Of a stretch of DNA of 64,000 nt, positions 31,101-39,177 are shown piece by piece (position 1 is the stretch's first letter; each line of letters starts with the position of its first letter). The notes beneath the pieces were generated by a model, which did not search any database, was not told the origin of the DNA, and saw only the letters and a program-made list of their open reading frames with translations. This DNA is from Blastopirellula marina (lineage in GTDB: Bacteria > Planctomycetota > Planctomycetia > Pirellulales > Pirellulaceae): contig NZ_PUHY01000010.1 of NCBI RefSeq assembly GCF_002967765.1, positions 434,001 through 498,000 of the forward strand, read 5' to 3'. The translations under genes and the position numbers were made by a program.

Positions 31101-32036
31101 TTCCAGCGTCTGACCAGGACCACCACCACGAACCATGTGGCGGCTTTCGTTGATCATCGGAGTCATGTCGGTCGAGGTCGGATTGTAGTTACCAACCGCA
31201 CCCGCACGATCCTTTTCAACACGCACCCAACGACCAATGCGATTGCCTTCGCGATCGGTGACATAGGTGACACCGTATTGCGATTCGTCCTGGGCACGCG
31301 TCATCAAGAAGTCATGGTCCTGGCTGTTGGCCAAGATCAAGAAGTCGAGCACACCCGCTTTGGTAATCCGGCGTTTGATTGAGTCGAGATCAGCGGACTC
31401 CGCCAACGGAATCTGGACTTCAACCTGGTTCTCGCCATAAGGGCGGATGACAACTTCGGAAACACCGGATGGGTTGATACGCTTTTGCAGCTGTTGAATC
31501 AGCTGGGCGGTACCTTCCTTCAAGCGAGCAGCATTGGTTTGCTCAAGCACAGAGGTGTTGCCGGAAGCAGCCGCGTTGGTCGCCAGCAAGTCCAAGCTGG
31601 CTTCTTCGTCGACTTCGTAAATCAGAATGATCCCACCTTGAAGGTCGATACCGAAACGAGGCGGCCACAACAAAACGCAGATCGCGATGCTACAGACCAA
31701 GCTGGCCAGCGTGATCCCCAGCCGTTGGCTGAGATCGGGCAAGCGAATTGCCTTGGCGATCCAGGCGCCCAAGAAATAAGGAAGCACAATCGTCAAAGCG
31801 ATAACCGCCAAGACGTTGAACGTTGTGTACCCTTCGGATTCGGAAGCTTGTGCTTGAACTGGAGTGACTTCGATCGTTGGCCCAGTGGCATCGCCGGCCG
31901 GCACGGTTTGTGCCATTGCGGTCGAGCCTAGCCACGAACTTCCGCCAGCGTCCAGCCCGAAATCGACGCCCGTCAACAAAGTGACAGTCAGCGTCAGCAC
32001 GAGCATGACAGCAAAAATCGTGCAACTCTTCTGCAT
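28182..32036 (-). CDS. secDF: Protein translocase SecDF fusion with long acidic insertion
   Basis: 1284 residues, far longer than usual (~750). SecDF uses the proton gradient to pull exported proteins through SecYEG. An N-terminal signal-like segment and an extra membrane helix (about 70-95) precede the SecD core: '[16 protein letters not shown]', periplasmic head, then '[29 protein letters not shown]' with conserved Asp. SecF begins near residue 620 ('[14 protein letters not shown]') and ends with '[17 protein letters not shown]' and '[17 protein letters not shown]'. Between SecF helix 1 and the rest of its periplasmic domain lies an insertion whose middle (~845-1005) is low-complexity Pro/Ala/Glu repeats. 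It lies 125 bases downstream of yajC. Confidence 0.95.
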   Translation of the reverse strand: [1284 protein letters not shown]

Positions 32037-32161
32037 CGCGTGTCTCCACGCCTTGGGACTACGTGTCCTGAGGCAAGTGTGAATATTGGAAAGTGGAATC
32101 GTCCCTGATCTATTCCATGGCTTGTCGGTCTTGTCCGGGGAAGGACATGGGGCGGAGGAAA

Positions 32162-32518
32162 CTAAGATTCGGCGTTATCACTCGATTTGCCATCTCTCGA
32201 AAGCACACCGGCGATCGCTCGCGTACGAACCCGCATCTCCGTGCCCGACTTATCATCCAGACGCAGTACGACCTCTTGCTGGTCCTTCTTGACACTGACC
32301 ACGGTGGCGATGATCCCTCCGATCGTCTCCACGCGATCATTCTTCTTGATTCCTTCGAGCATCTTTTTGGCTTCGGCAGCCTTCTTTTGCTCGGGCCGAA
32401 TCATCATGAAGTAAGCCAGCACAGGAATGGCAAGAAGAGGTAGATAGCTCAACAGGCCACTCATATCGTCGCCGCCTTGAGCCAAGATGAGAATCGGCAA
32501 TGCCGTCAAATCAATCAT
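32162..32518 (-). CDS. yajC: Preprotein translocase subunit YajC
   Basis: 118 residues. One membrane helix (about 21-39) is followed by the YajC hallmark 'FMMIRPEQKKAAEAKKMLEGI' and 'GDRVETIGGI'-like 'NDRVETIGGIIATVVSV'. YajC associates with SecDF in the inner membrane. The order yajC-secDF is conserved in bacteria. The start ATG at 32518 has GGAA-type purines upstream. It is 125 bases before secDF on the same strand. Confidence 0.95.
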   Translation of the reverse strand: MIDLTALPILILAQGGDDMSGLLSYLPLLAIPVLAYFMMIRPEQKKAAEAKKMLEGIKKNDRVETIGGIIATVVSVKKDQQEVVLRLDDKSGTEMRVRTRAIAGVLSRDGKSSDNAES

Positions 32519-32926
32519 TTCCGCCGATACTTCCTACCGCTTGCCTGGTTCCTCCGTGGCATTCTGTCATGTCACGGTCCGACTTGACTGCTATCACGCT
32601 GCCAAGTCGCCGCGGACACACGGCCAGAATTACCCAGAGAATGGACCTGTTTCGTACCGTCCACAAGGTGACAGCACATGGAAACCGATCATGATAAGAG
32701 TTTCGTTCTATACCGGCAATAGCGGCCAATCGGGCGAAAAACGACGAAAGGCGGTCGATTTAACCGCCTCATCGCCATTTCTAAGGCACGAAACTGAGCC
32801 CTTCTTTACCCAAACCCCCTGACCAGGCTGCCTTTAAGGCAGAGCTGCTCCTCAGCGAGGCGGAGCAGCTTGGGGGTAGTCGGTCGAAACCTAAAAGATT
32901 TCAACGATTTACGTCCTGCCAGACGC
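32519..32926. other. Intergenic region with hairpins
   Basis: 408 bases between yajC and the PQQ-propeller gene. Two minus-strand hairpins are visible: GGCGGT/ACCGCC at 32752-32770 followed by a T-rich stretch (TTTCGTCGTTTTT), which may end transcription of the PQQ gene, and a nine-base-pair AGCTGCTCC/GGAGCAGCT stem near 32840-32867. No gene seen. Confidence 0.5.
32752..32770 (-). terminator. Possible terminator of the PQQ-propeller gene
   Basis: On the minus strand, a GGCGGT/ACCGCC stem with a seven-base loop is followed by a T-rich run. It lies about 160 bases after the PQQ-propeller stop codon, so it may be the operon end before yajC. Confidence 0.5.
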
Positions 32927-34273
32927 TTATTTTGCTTCCAGGTCAACCGCGACCAGCTCTTTGTCATTGCGGAAGTAACCGGTCTTGTCAGCAAACGCAG
33001 GGTGCGTCCAAACCACGCCGCGGCCGAACGCTTCGCTCGTGGGCTCCAGCACGTGAAAACGTCCAAGCGATTTGAAGCCTTCGGCGGTCAGTTCTGCCAC
33101 CAATAAGTCACCCACCTCGCTGAAGATCAAGTAACGATGCGAATCGCCAATGCGAGTCAGGAAACAGGTGCCGTGACCAATGTAGCGAGTCACGCCTGGG
33201 ACAGTAGCGTCGAAGGTGGTCCAGAGTCGGTCGCCGTTCTTCGCATCGGCAGCAACCAAACAGCCATCATTGCAGTCGCTGCCATAAATCACGCCGTCAA
33301 CAAACAAAGGAGTCGAGGTTCCGCTGTAGACGGCATTCTTTGCCTTGCCTCGCCACAACTCCTTCGCGGCAGGCTTATTCTCGTCCAACTCCATCATTAC
33401 CGATTCGGTTCGGATACCGCTCGCATACATCTTGTTGCCATCCACCATCGGACGAGCGATCGACATCTCGTAGGAAGGCGTCAGAGGGATTTCCCAATAA
33501 ACTGTGCCATCTTCAGGCTTTAGCGAGACAACGCCTTCCGGGTGATAGACGATTAGCTGCTTTGTTTGGCCCACCTCAATCACGGATGGTGGGGCATAGC
33601 CCATCTTGCAATCGAGCGATTTCCACTCAACCTCGCCGCTCTTCTTGTTGAAAGCGACCACACCCTGGCCTTCGCCACCCACCATCGTGATTAGCAGGTC
33701 GTCGAAAACTAGCGGATGCGAAGCACAGCCCCACGTCGGAATTTCTGCACCGAAGTCTTCTTTCAAACTCTGTCGCCAGATAAGTCCGCCCGTTTCGACA
33801 TCCAAACAGATCAGATCCCCCTCCGCACCCAGCATATAAACCATCGAACCATCGACGGTCGGCGTACATCGAGGTCCTACGGCATACGAGATTTCATAGG
33901 TACGTTCGTAGGCATATTCCCACAAACGCTTCCCTGTTTTGACATCGAATGCCTGAATTCGCTCCTGACCAGTTCGTTTTTGCCGAGCACCTGGGTCATT
34001 GGCAATTTCGTTCGAATCGGCCACGTAATCAGTGAGAAAGACTCGCCCCCCAGCGACAGCCGGTCCGGCGTAACCCCCAGCGACCGGGACGCGCCACTTC
34101 ACCTTCAACCCTTCGTCTGGAATCGACTCGATGATGCCATCCTCGCGTAAAACGTCATCTCGCTGAGGCCCCATCCATTGCGGCCAATCATCTGCCAAGC
34201 CAGGAGAAGCGATGCCAAAGACCAGCATCGAGAAGAAAGCGAGGGAGAGACGACCAAAGTACGACAGCGGCAT
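32927..34273 (-). CDS. Secreted PQQ-like beta-propeller protein
   Basis: 448 residues from the ATG at 34273, which has AAGGA about eight bases upstream; a TTG at 34291 gives six extra residues without one. The signal peptide core is at about residues 6-22. The mature protein begins 'DDWPQWMGPQRD', a motif common in planctomycete PQQ-like propellers. Repeated blades follow: 'GKRLWEYAYERT', 'GGLIWRQSLKED', 'DGTVYWEIPLTP' and 'NGDRLWTTFDAT'. PQQ binding itself is not shown; many such proteins are BamB-like structural propellers. It interrupts the usual tgt-yajC neighbourhood. Confidence 0.85.
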   Translation of the reverse strand: MPLSYFGRLSLAFFSMLVFGIASPGLADDWPQWMGPQRDDVLREDGIIESIPDEGLKVKWRVPVAGGYAGPAVAGGRVFLTDYVADSNEIANDPGARQKRTGQERIQAFDVKTGKRLWEYAYERTYEISYAVGPRCTPTVDGSMVYMLGAEGDLICLDVETGGLIWRQSLKEDFGAEIPTWGCASHPLVFDDLLITMVGGEGQGVVAFNKKSGEVEWKSLDCKMGYAPPSVIEVGQTKQLIVYHPEGVVSLKPEDGTVYWEIPLTPSYEMSIARPMVDGNKMYASGIRTESVMMELDENKPAAKELWRGKAKNAVYSGTSTPLFVDGVIYGSDCNDGCLVAADAKNGDRLWTTFDATVPGVTRYIGHGTCFLTRIGDSHRYLIFSEVGDLLVAELTAEGFKSLGRFHVLEPTSEAFGRGVVWTHPAFADKTGYFRNDKELVAVDLEAK

Positions 34274-34390
34274 TGTTTTTTTCCTTGGCAAGAACTGGCG
34301 CGTAGCGAGAGCGGCTCCGATTCACCTTAGAAGCCGCTCAACCGTACCAGGATTCATGAACTTGGTAAACTTTTCGGAATCGATACACTT

Positions 34391-35557
34391 TCACGTGCTC
34401 GATCCCCAACCGCGCATCTTTTCTTCATAAAACGCCTCGAAACGATCTTCCTCGATCGCCTGGCGTGCCTCGCGCATGAGTCGCTGATAATAAGCCACGT
34501 TATGGAGCGTCAGCAGAATAGGGCCGAGCATCTCTTTGGCCATGAACAAGTGCCGCAGATAGGCCCGACTCAGCCCGGCCACCTGAGGGACCGACTTCGG
34601 ATCGAGCGGCGCCGGGTCGCGTTGATATTTGGCATTCCGTAAACGGACCGTTCCTTCGTCGGTAAATGCCAACGCGTTGCGGCCATTCCGCGTCGGCATT
34701 ACACAATCGAACAGGTCGACCCCACGACGGATCCCTTCCAGCAAATCCTCGGGGCGACCAACGCCCATCAAGTACCGCGGCTTTTCCGTCGGCAGAGCAG
34801 GGCAGGTGGCGTCCAGAATCCGGTACATCTCCGGTGGCGGCTCACCAACACTGAGGCCACCAATGGCATAGCCAGGGAAATTCAACGCCGCAAGTCGCTC
34901 AGCACACTCAACCCGCAGTTTTTCGTCGAGGCCCCCCTGAACGATCGCGAACTGTGCCTGATCCTTGCGCGTGGCGGCTACTTTGCAGCGTTCCGCCCAG
35001 CGGATCGAGCGGTCCATCGCTTCACGAATGACCTTGGGCTCGTTCGGCAGTTCGACCACGTGATCGAGCACCATGGCAATATCGCTACCCAAGTTCTCTT
35101 GGATTTCGATGCTTCGCTCAGGCGAAAGATGAATCTTGCGGCCGTCGATGTGTGATTGAAAGACCGCTTCTTTCTCGGTGATCTTTCGCATCTGAGCCAG
35201 GCTGAAGATCTGAAAGCCACCGCTGTCGGTTAGAATGGGACCATCCCACCCCATGAACTTATGCAGCCCACCTAGCTCGGCCACGATGTCGTCGCCTGGG
35301 CGAAGCGATAGATGGTAGGTGTTTCCCAAGATCATCTCGGCACCCGTCTGCCGAACCATGCCGATCTCGAGGCCTTTCACGGTCCCCTGGGTTCCAACCG
35401 GCATGAATGCAGGCGTTTGAACCGCACCATGCGGCGTGGTAAAGACACCCCGCCGCGCCGAGGAGGTCGAATCTTGGTGCTTCAGTTGATAGCGAAACCA
35501 ATCAGCCTCGGCTGTTTTCGCAGGCGAATCGTCCAAAGTGTCTTCTCGAGGCTCCAT
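34391..35557 (-). CDS. tgt: tRNA-guanine transglycosylase lacking zinc-binding cysteines
   Basis: About 388 residues. Tgt exchanges G34 for preQ1 in tRNAs with GUN anticodons. Catalytic blocks are intact: '[12 protein letters not shown]', 'MVLDHVV', '[10 protein letters not shown]', '[10 protein letters not shown]' and '[21 protein letters not shown]', with the nucleophile Asp in 'FDC'. The zinc site normally has C-x-C-x-x-C followed by a His about 25-30 residues on; here the segment reads '[16 protein letters not shown]' (residues 318-333) with no Cys, while the final His is kept ('LTLHN'). Other frames in this stretch contain no Cys either, so this is not a simple frameshift. The ATG at 35557 was chosen because the upstream Met (35584) lies inside a terminator hairpin. 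Confidence 0.93.
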   Translation of the reverse strand: MEPREDTLDDSPAKTAEADWFRYQLKHQDSTSSARRGVFTTPHGAVQTPAFMPVGTQGTVKGLEIGMVRQTGAEMILGNTYHLSLRPGDDIVAELGGLHKFMGWDGPILTDSGGFQIFSLAQMRKITEKEAVFQSHIDGRKIHLSPERSIEIQENLGSDIAMVLDHVVELPNEPKVIREAMDRSIRWAERCKVAATRKDQAQFAIVQGGLDEKLRVECAERLAALNFPGYAIGGLSVGEPPPEMYRILDATCPALPTEKPRYLMGVGRPEDLLEGIRRGVDLFDCVMPTRNGRNALAFTDEGTVRLRNAKYQRDPAPLDPKSVPQVAGLSRAYLRHLFMAKEMLGPILLTLHNVAYYQRLMREARQAIEEDRFEAFYEEKMRGWGSST

Positions 35558-35558
35558 G

Positions 35559-35589
35559 AAAAAAACCCACACGGCTTGCCGCATGGGTT
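35559..35589 (-). terminator. Terminator-like hairpin abutting the tgt start
   Basis: On the minus strand, AACCCATGCGG pairs with CCGTGTGGGTT (two T-G wobbles) and is followed by seven T residues, ending one base before the tgt ATG. It would end transcription of the upstream TPR/alpha-CTD gene or attenuate tgt. Confidence 0.75.
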
Positions 35590-35679
35590 CATTCTTATTT
35601 CGTCCGTCTGGCAGACCAGAATGCGGTGGTGTTCCGTACGGCCTGCCCGAAGTCGATTGCGGGGAAACCGCAGCCAGAC

Positions 35680-37011
35680 CTAGTCACCGCGAAGCTTGAT
35701 GTTATAGGAAGTCAGCTTTTCACGGACTTCATTCAAGCTGGTCACGCCAAAGTTCTTGCATTCCAGCAGTTCGTCACCAGTACGGCGAACCAGTTCTCCG
35801 ATGGTGGAGATACCGAGGCGGACCATACACTTACGGGCACGAACCGACAGGCTCAACTCAGCAATTGGGCGATCCAGCAACGCCTGCTCGTCAGCCGACA
35901 ATCCGGATGTGTCGTAAGCGACCTCCGGAGCGGCTTGCTTGTCGTTGGACATCTGCCCCAATTCCAAGCCCTTCGAGCGAAGCATGTCGCGGATTTCGAT
36001 CAGCGAAGTTTCGCCAAAGTTCTTACTGGCCAGCAGTTCCTGCTCCGAGCAGCGACACAGATCGCCCAGCGTCATGATGCCCATCTTCTGCAGGCAGTTT
36101 CGGCTGCGGACCGACAACTCGAAATCGGTAACTGGGATGCTGAGCACCTGCGACATGCGGTCGCGTTTCTTTTGCTCTTCTTCGTCGTAGTACATGTCGC
36201 CCGAAGCTTGAGCGTCTTTCAAGTACATACGAGCACGCTTGTCGGTTGGATACGAATCCAAGACGCGCTGGTAGCAATGCGTGGCACGATCGTATTCGCC
36301 ACGATCTTCGTGCAACAAACCAAGGTTCAAAAGCGCACCCACGTGACTGGGGAAGACTGCGGCGGCGTTCTGATAAAGCTGCAAAGCCTGAACGTCGTTA
36401 CCGCGGCGATCATTCTCCAAAGCCAAGCCGAACAAAGCACCGGCATGGCCCGCATCGGCCTCGACCGCTCGTTCATACAGTGCAACGACTTCGGCCGGAT
36501 TACCACCAAGCGAAGCGATTGTCGCACCACGCTGGTATAGGTAATTGGCGGTCGATTCGACCGGGCCAAACATGTTGTCAAGCATCGCGAGGGCCTTTTC
36601 CGACTCGCCCTTGCTTCGCAGTGACTCAACAATTCCTAACTGGCAATCGTCGCGGTTATAACCGGCGGTTTGAGCGGACTGGAAAGCTTCGATCGCCTTG
36701 TCGTAGTCCTGCATCGCGAAGTAGCTGCGGCCCAAGTAGAAGTGAGCCAAAGCACCGCCATCAGCAGCCGACAACGTGCCAACAGCACGATCATGGTGCC
36801 CCATGATGAACTGGCATACGCCGAGGCGAACATTCGTCGCCGGCGAACGCTCTTCCGACTGACCTTCTAACTCAGAGACGCTATCTCGTAGCGTCGAGTA
36901 GGCGTTGTAATCGCGTCCGACCGTACGCAAGATCTGACGAATCTCTTCTGGTCCGAAGGACGAATTCGTGAGAACAACGCTCTTCAAATCGAAATCGATT
37001 CCTTGAATCAT
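35680..37011 (-). CDS. TPR protein with two C-terminal RNA polymerase alpha-CTD-like domains
   Basis: 443 residues from ATG 37011, which has GGAG eight bases upstream. The first ~280 residues are helical with TPR units ('[25 protein letters not shown]', '[26 protein letters not shown]'). A charged linker (~285-300) leads to two helix-hairpin-helix domains like the RNA polymerase alpha C-terminal domain: '[21 protein letters not shown]' to '[15 protein letters not shown]', and '[21 protein letters not shown]' to '[15 protein letters not shown]'. In RNA polymerase this domain binds UP-element DNA and activators. There is no signal peptide. Likely a cytosolic regulator or DNA-associated scaffold; partner unknown. 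Confidence 0.88.
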   Translation of the reverse strand: MIQGIDFDLKSVVLTNSSFGPEEIRQILRTVGRDYNAYSTLRDSVSELEGQSEERSPATNVRLGVCQFIMGHHDRAVGTLSAADGGALAHFYLGRSYFAMQDYDKAIEAFQSAQTAGYNRDDCQLGIVESLRSKGESEKALAMLDNMFGPVESTANYLYQRGATIASLGGNPAEVVALYERAVEADAGHAGALFGLALENDRRGNDVQALQLYQNAAAVFPSHVGALLNLGLLHEDRGEYDRATHCYQRVLDSYPTDKRARMYLKDAQASGDMYYDEEEQKKRDRMSQVLSIPVTDFELSVRSRNCLQKMGIMTLGDLCRCSEQELLASKNFGETSLIEIRDMLRSKGLELGQMSNDKQAAPEVAYDTSGLSADEQALLDRPIAELSLSVRARKCMVRLGISTIGELVRRTGDELLECKNFGVTSLNEVREKLTSYNIKLRGD

Positions 37012-37183
37012 CAAGCGGGCTCCAAACGTTTACTGTCGAGTCCCAAGTGCGAAAGCTCGGGGGGAGAAATTCAGGGTAACCTGGGCCATTCCGTTAAGGG
37101 GCCTGCCAACTGTCTTTCGGTGTCACACGAAAAACATCCTTCAAGCAGACCGATTACCCCTTCGCATCTGGGAAAGGAAGAAG

Positions 37184-37257
37184 AGCCAGCGACGAGAGTC
37201 GAACTCGTAACCCCAGCATTACGAATGCTGTGCTCTGCCAATTGAAGCTACGCTGGC
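37184..37257 (-). tRNA. tRNA-Thr(CGT)
   Basis: 74 bases with a full cloverleaf. The acceptor stem is GCCAGCG with CGCTGGC and the D arm is GCTT/GAGC. The anticodon arm CAGCA-TTCGTAA-TGCTG gives CGT, which reads ACG (Thr). The T arm is ACGAG-TTCGACT-CTCGT. The discriminator is T and CCA is not encoded. Confidence 0.95.
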
Positions 37258-37258
37258 T

Positions 37259-38048
37259 TATTCGCAGGCTGCGAATCAAAACGCTCCAAGATACAGAAGC
37301 TCTTGGTTGGCGTCAACTTACCATACCTTCTGATTTTAGGAAGCAGGGCAAGATTCAAGGTTTTGCGGTTCACACAAGCTGACAGACCCATCGGGTCGAC
37401 CTGTGGTTCGCGAGTTTCGATATCGAGCGAACAGACGGTTGCTCGTGAGAGAATTTCGCTGAGGCAAGAAAAAATCGAGGGACCGCTGTCGTACCAACCC
37501 GCGTTGGAGAAGCTAGATCGTCAGGGGCAAGGCAAACCATCCAGCTTAAGTTCGACAGCGGCCCCACGGGCCAGCTTACCGACTCCTCCGAGGAGCCGAT
37601 GCCGCCCTTAGTGCAACTAGCGAACCATTCCGGCAAGAATACCAAATTTAGTTTGCAAGTTATTGGCATGAAGCCACTTACAAAGATGTCTCATTTTGAT
37701 CCATCCAAACTTACCTGCTAAATAGCTCCCAGCGTGACGCAGGATGCCACAAACGAATAATACACACCCCCAACACGAACTATTTCCTGATCTGAAACGC
37801 CCTAAATCGTGTCCGATATCGAGACGAGCACTGCTATCCCATTGCCTGTAAAAGACTTAGAAAATTGACAACCCGATTCATTTTGAGACAGCCACTTAGC
37901 CGAAGGTGATTTCAGCCGAATTCATCTCATTTTGAGTCGTATCTACGGCCAAACGCTAACTAGGCTTTCTTTCAGACTAAGCATCGATAGGATGGGACAT
38001 TCGAGAGTTCACTCCACGCATAAGTAGGGAACTTCCCCCAAAGGCACA
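37259..38048. other. Long intergenic region with a recurring nonamer
   Basis: 790 bases between tRNA-Thr and the lipid kinase-like gene. It contains the tRNA promoter (37288-37316) and three copies of TCATTTTGA in the same orientation (37691-37699, 37878-37886, 37927-37935). The region is AT-richer than its surroundings, and no open frame in it looks coding. Otherwise nothing recognised. Confidence 0.5.
37288..37316 (-). promoter_or_regulatory. Sigma-70-like promoter of tRNA-Thr
   Basis: On the minus strand, TTGACG (-35) and TATCTT (-10) are separated by 17 bases, about 30 bases before the tRNA 5' end. A TTCGCAG/TGCGAA hairpin lies in the leader. Confidence 0.75.
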
Positions 38049-38984
38049 ATGACGGTGACTGCAACCGAAACTCGCTCGCAGACTTCGCTCGGTTCGGCTT
38101 GGTTGTTCATTAACCGCATCGCCGGCGGTATCGATCGGTCGCACCAGCATGCTCAGCTTCGCGAGTTGCTCAATCGAATGGGCATCGCCATGCGTGAGAT
38201 CAACTCGCCGAGTCAGCTAACCGCTCAGTGGCAAGACGATTCGCTACCGCGTCCCGATTTCATTATCTCAGTCGGCGGCGACGGAACCGCAGCCATGATC
38301 GCTGGACTGACCTGTGGGCAAGTTCCGATTGCCATCTTTCCCGCCGGGACCGAGAACGTCCTGGCGAAGTATCTCCAGATTCCAACCGACTTTGACGCTT
38401 GGGCAAAGATGATCACCAAGCGGCAAGTGCGACGCTACGATGCTGGAATGTGTGGTGACCGGACATTCATGTTGATGTTGTCAGCCGGATTCGAGGCCGA
38501 AGTCGTCCACCAAGTTCACGACCAGCGGCAAGGGCACCTTTCTAAGTTTAATTATGTCCTTCCCACGTTCGGGCTCATGCGCAACTACCACTACCCCAAA
38601 CTTGATCTCGATATTGAACTCGAAGACGGAACGCGGACCCAAACGAGTGGCTACTGGGCGTTCGCCTTCAACTTTCCACGCTATGCACTAGGGCTCGAAC
38701 TCACCCCCAAGGCGAAGCCGGACGACGGCTTGCTGGACGTATGCGTGCTGACCCAGAAAGGGTTCTGGGCGACGAACTCGTATATTTGCTCCCTTTTATC
38801 AGGCAGCATCGCCGGACGCAGCGATGTGACTTATTTCCGAGCCCGCTCGCTGAAGATCCACTGTGAAGAAGGTTCAGTCCCGCTGCAAACCGATGGCGAT
38901 CCGGCCGGTTTTACTGACATAGACATCTCCGTTCAGCCCGGTTACCTGCCGTTGGTCGTCCCCCCCACCGGTAAGCAGATCTAA
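38049..38984 (+). CDS. Diacylglycerol kinase-family lipid kinase-like protein
   Basis: 311 residues. The nucleotide-binding 'FIISVGGDGTAAMIAGL' and 'IAIFPAGTENVLAKYL' blocks match the DAGK catalytic domain (GGDGT and G-T-x-N). 'LSAGFEAEVVHQV' and 'PDDGLLDVCVL' are also family features. Such kinases phosphorylate diacylglycerol, sphingoid bases or related lipids. The usual 'N-E' after GGDGT is replaced by 'A-A', so substrate preference may differ. It starts at an ATG with AAAGG about six bases upstream. A hairpin region lies between it and kdsA. Confidence 0.85.
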   Translation: MTVTATETRSQTSLGSAWLFINRIAGGIDRSHQHAQLRELLNRMGIAMREINSPSQLTAQWQDDSLPRPDFIISVGGDGTAAMIAGLTCGQVPIAIFPAGTENVLAKYLQIPTDFDAWAKMITKRQVRRYDAGMCGDRTFMLMLSAGFEAEVVHQVHDQRQGHLSKFNYVLPTFGLMRNYHYPKLDLDIELEDGTRTQTSGYWAFAFNFPRYALGLELTPKAKPDDGLLDVCVLTQKGFWATNSYICSLLSGSIAGRSDVTYFRARSLKIHCEEGSVPLQTDGDPAGFTDIDISVQPGYLPLVVPPTGKQI

Positions 38985-38985
38985 C

Positions 38986-39057
38986 CTAGGCGGTGGCCAG
39001 CAACTTCTCGGGTGGGCATTTGCCGGAAGTCTTGTCACAATAGGACTTACCGCCTAG
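38986..39057. repeat. Inverted repeat between lipid kinase-like gene and kdsA
   Basis: CTAGGCGGT (38986-38994) is complementary to ACCGCCTAG (39049-39057), enclosing a 54-base segment with its own ACTTC/GAAGT pairing. There is no T tract. It could form a long hairpin ending the upstream transcript or in the kdsA leader. Confidence 0.5.
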
Positions 39058-39177
39058 TTCCTTCCCTAAGATCGCTTGAAAGGGGAATCCCTTCCTCGCG
39101 CGAACCACGTGTGGGCGGGTAAACTAGCATTGTCGTTTTCCCCATCGACCGAGACTTTCTTGAACGCTTCTTCCACC

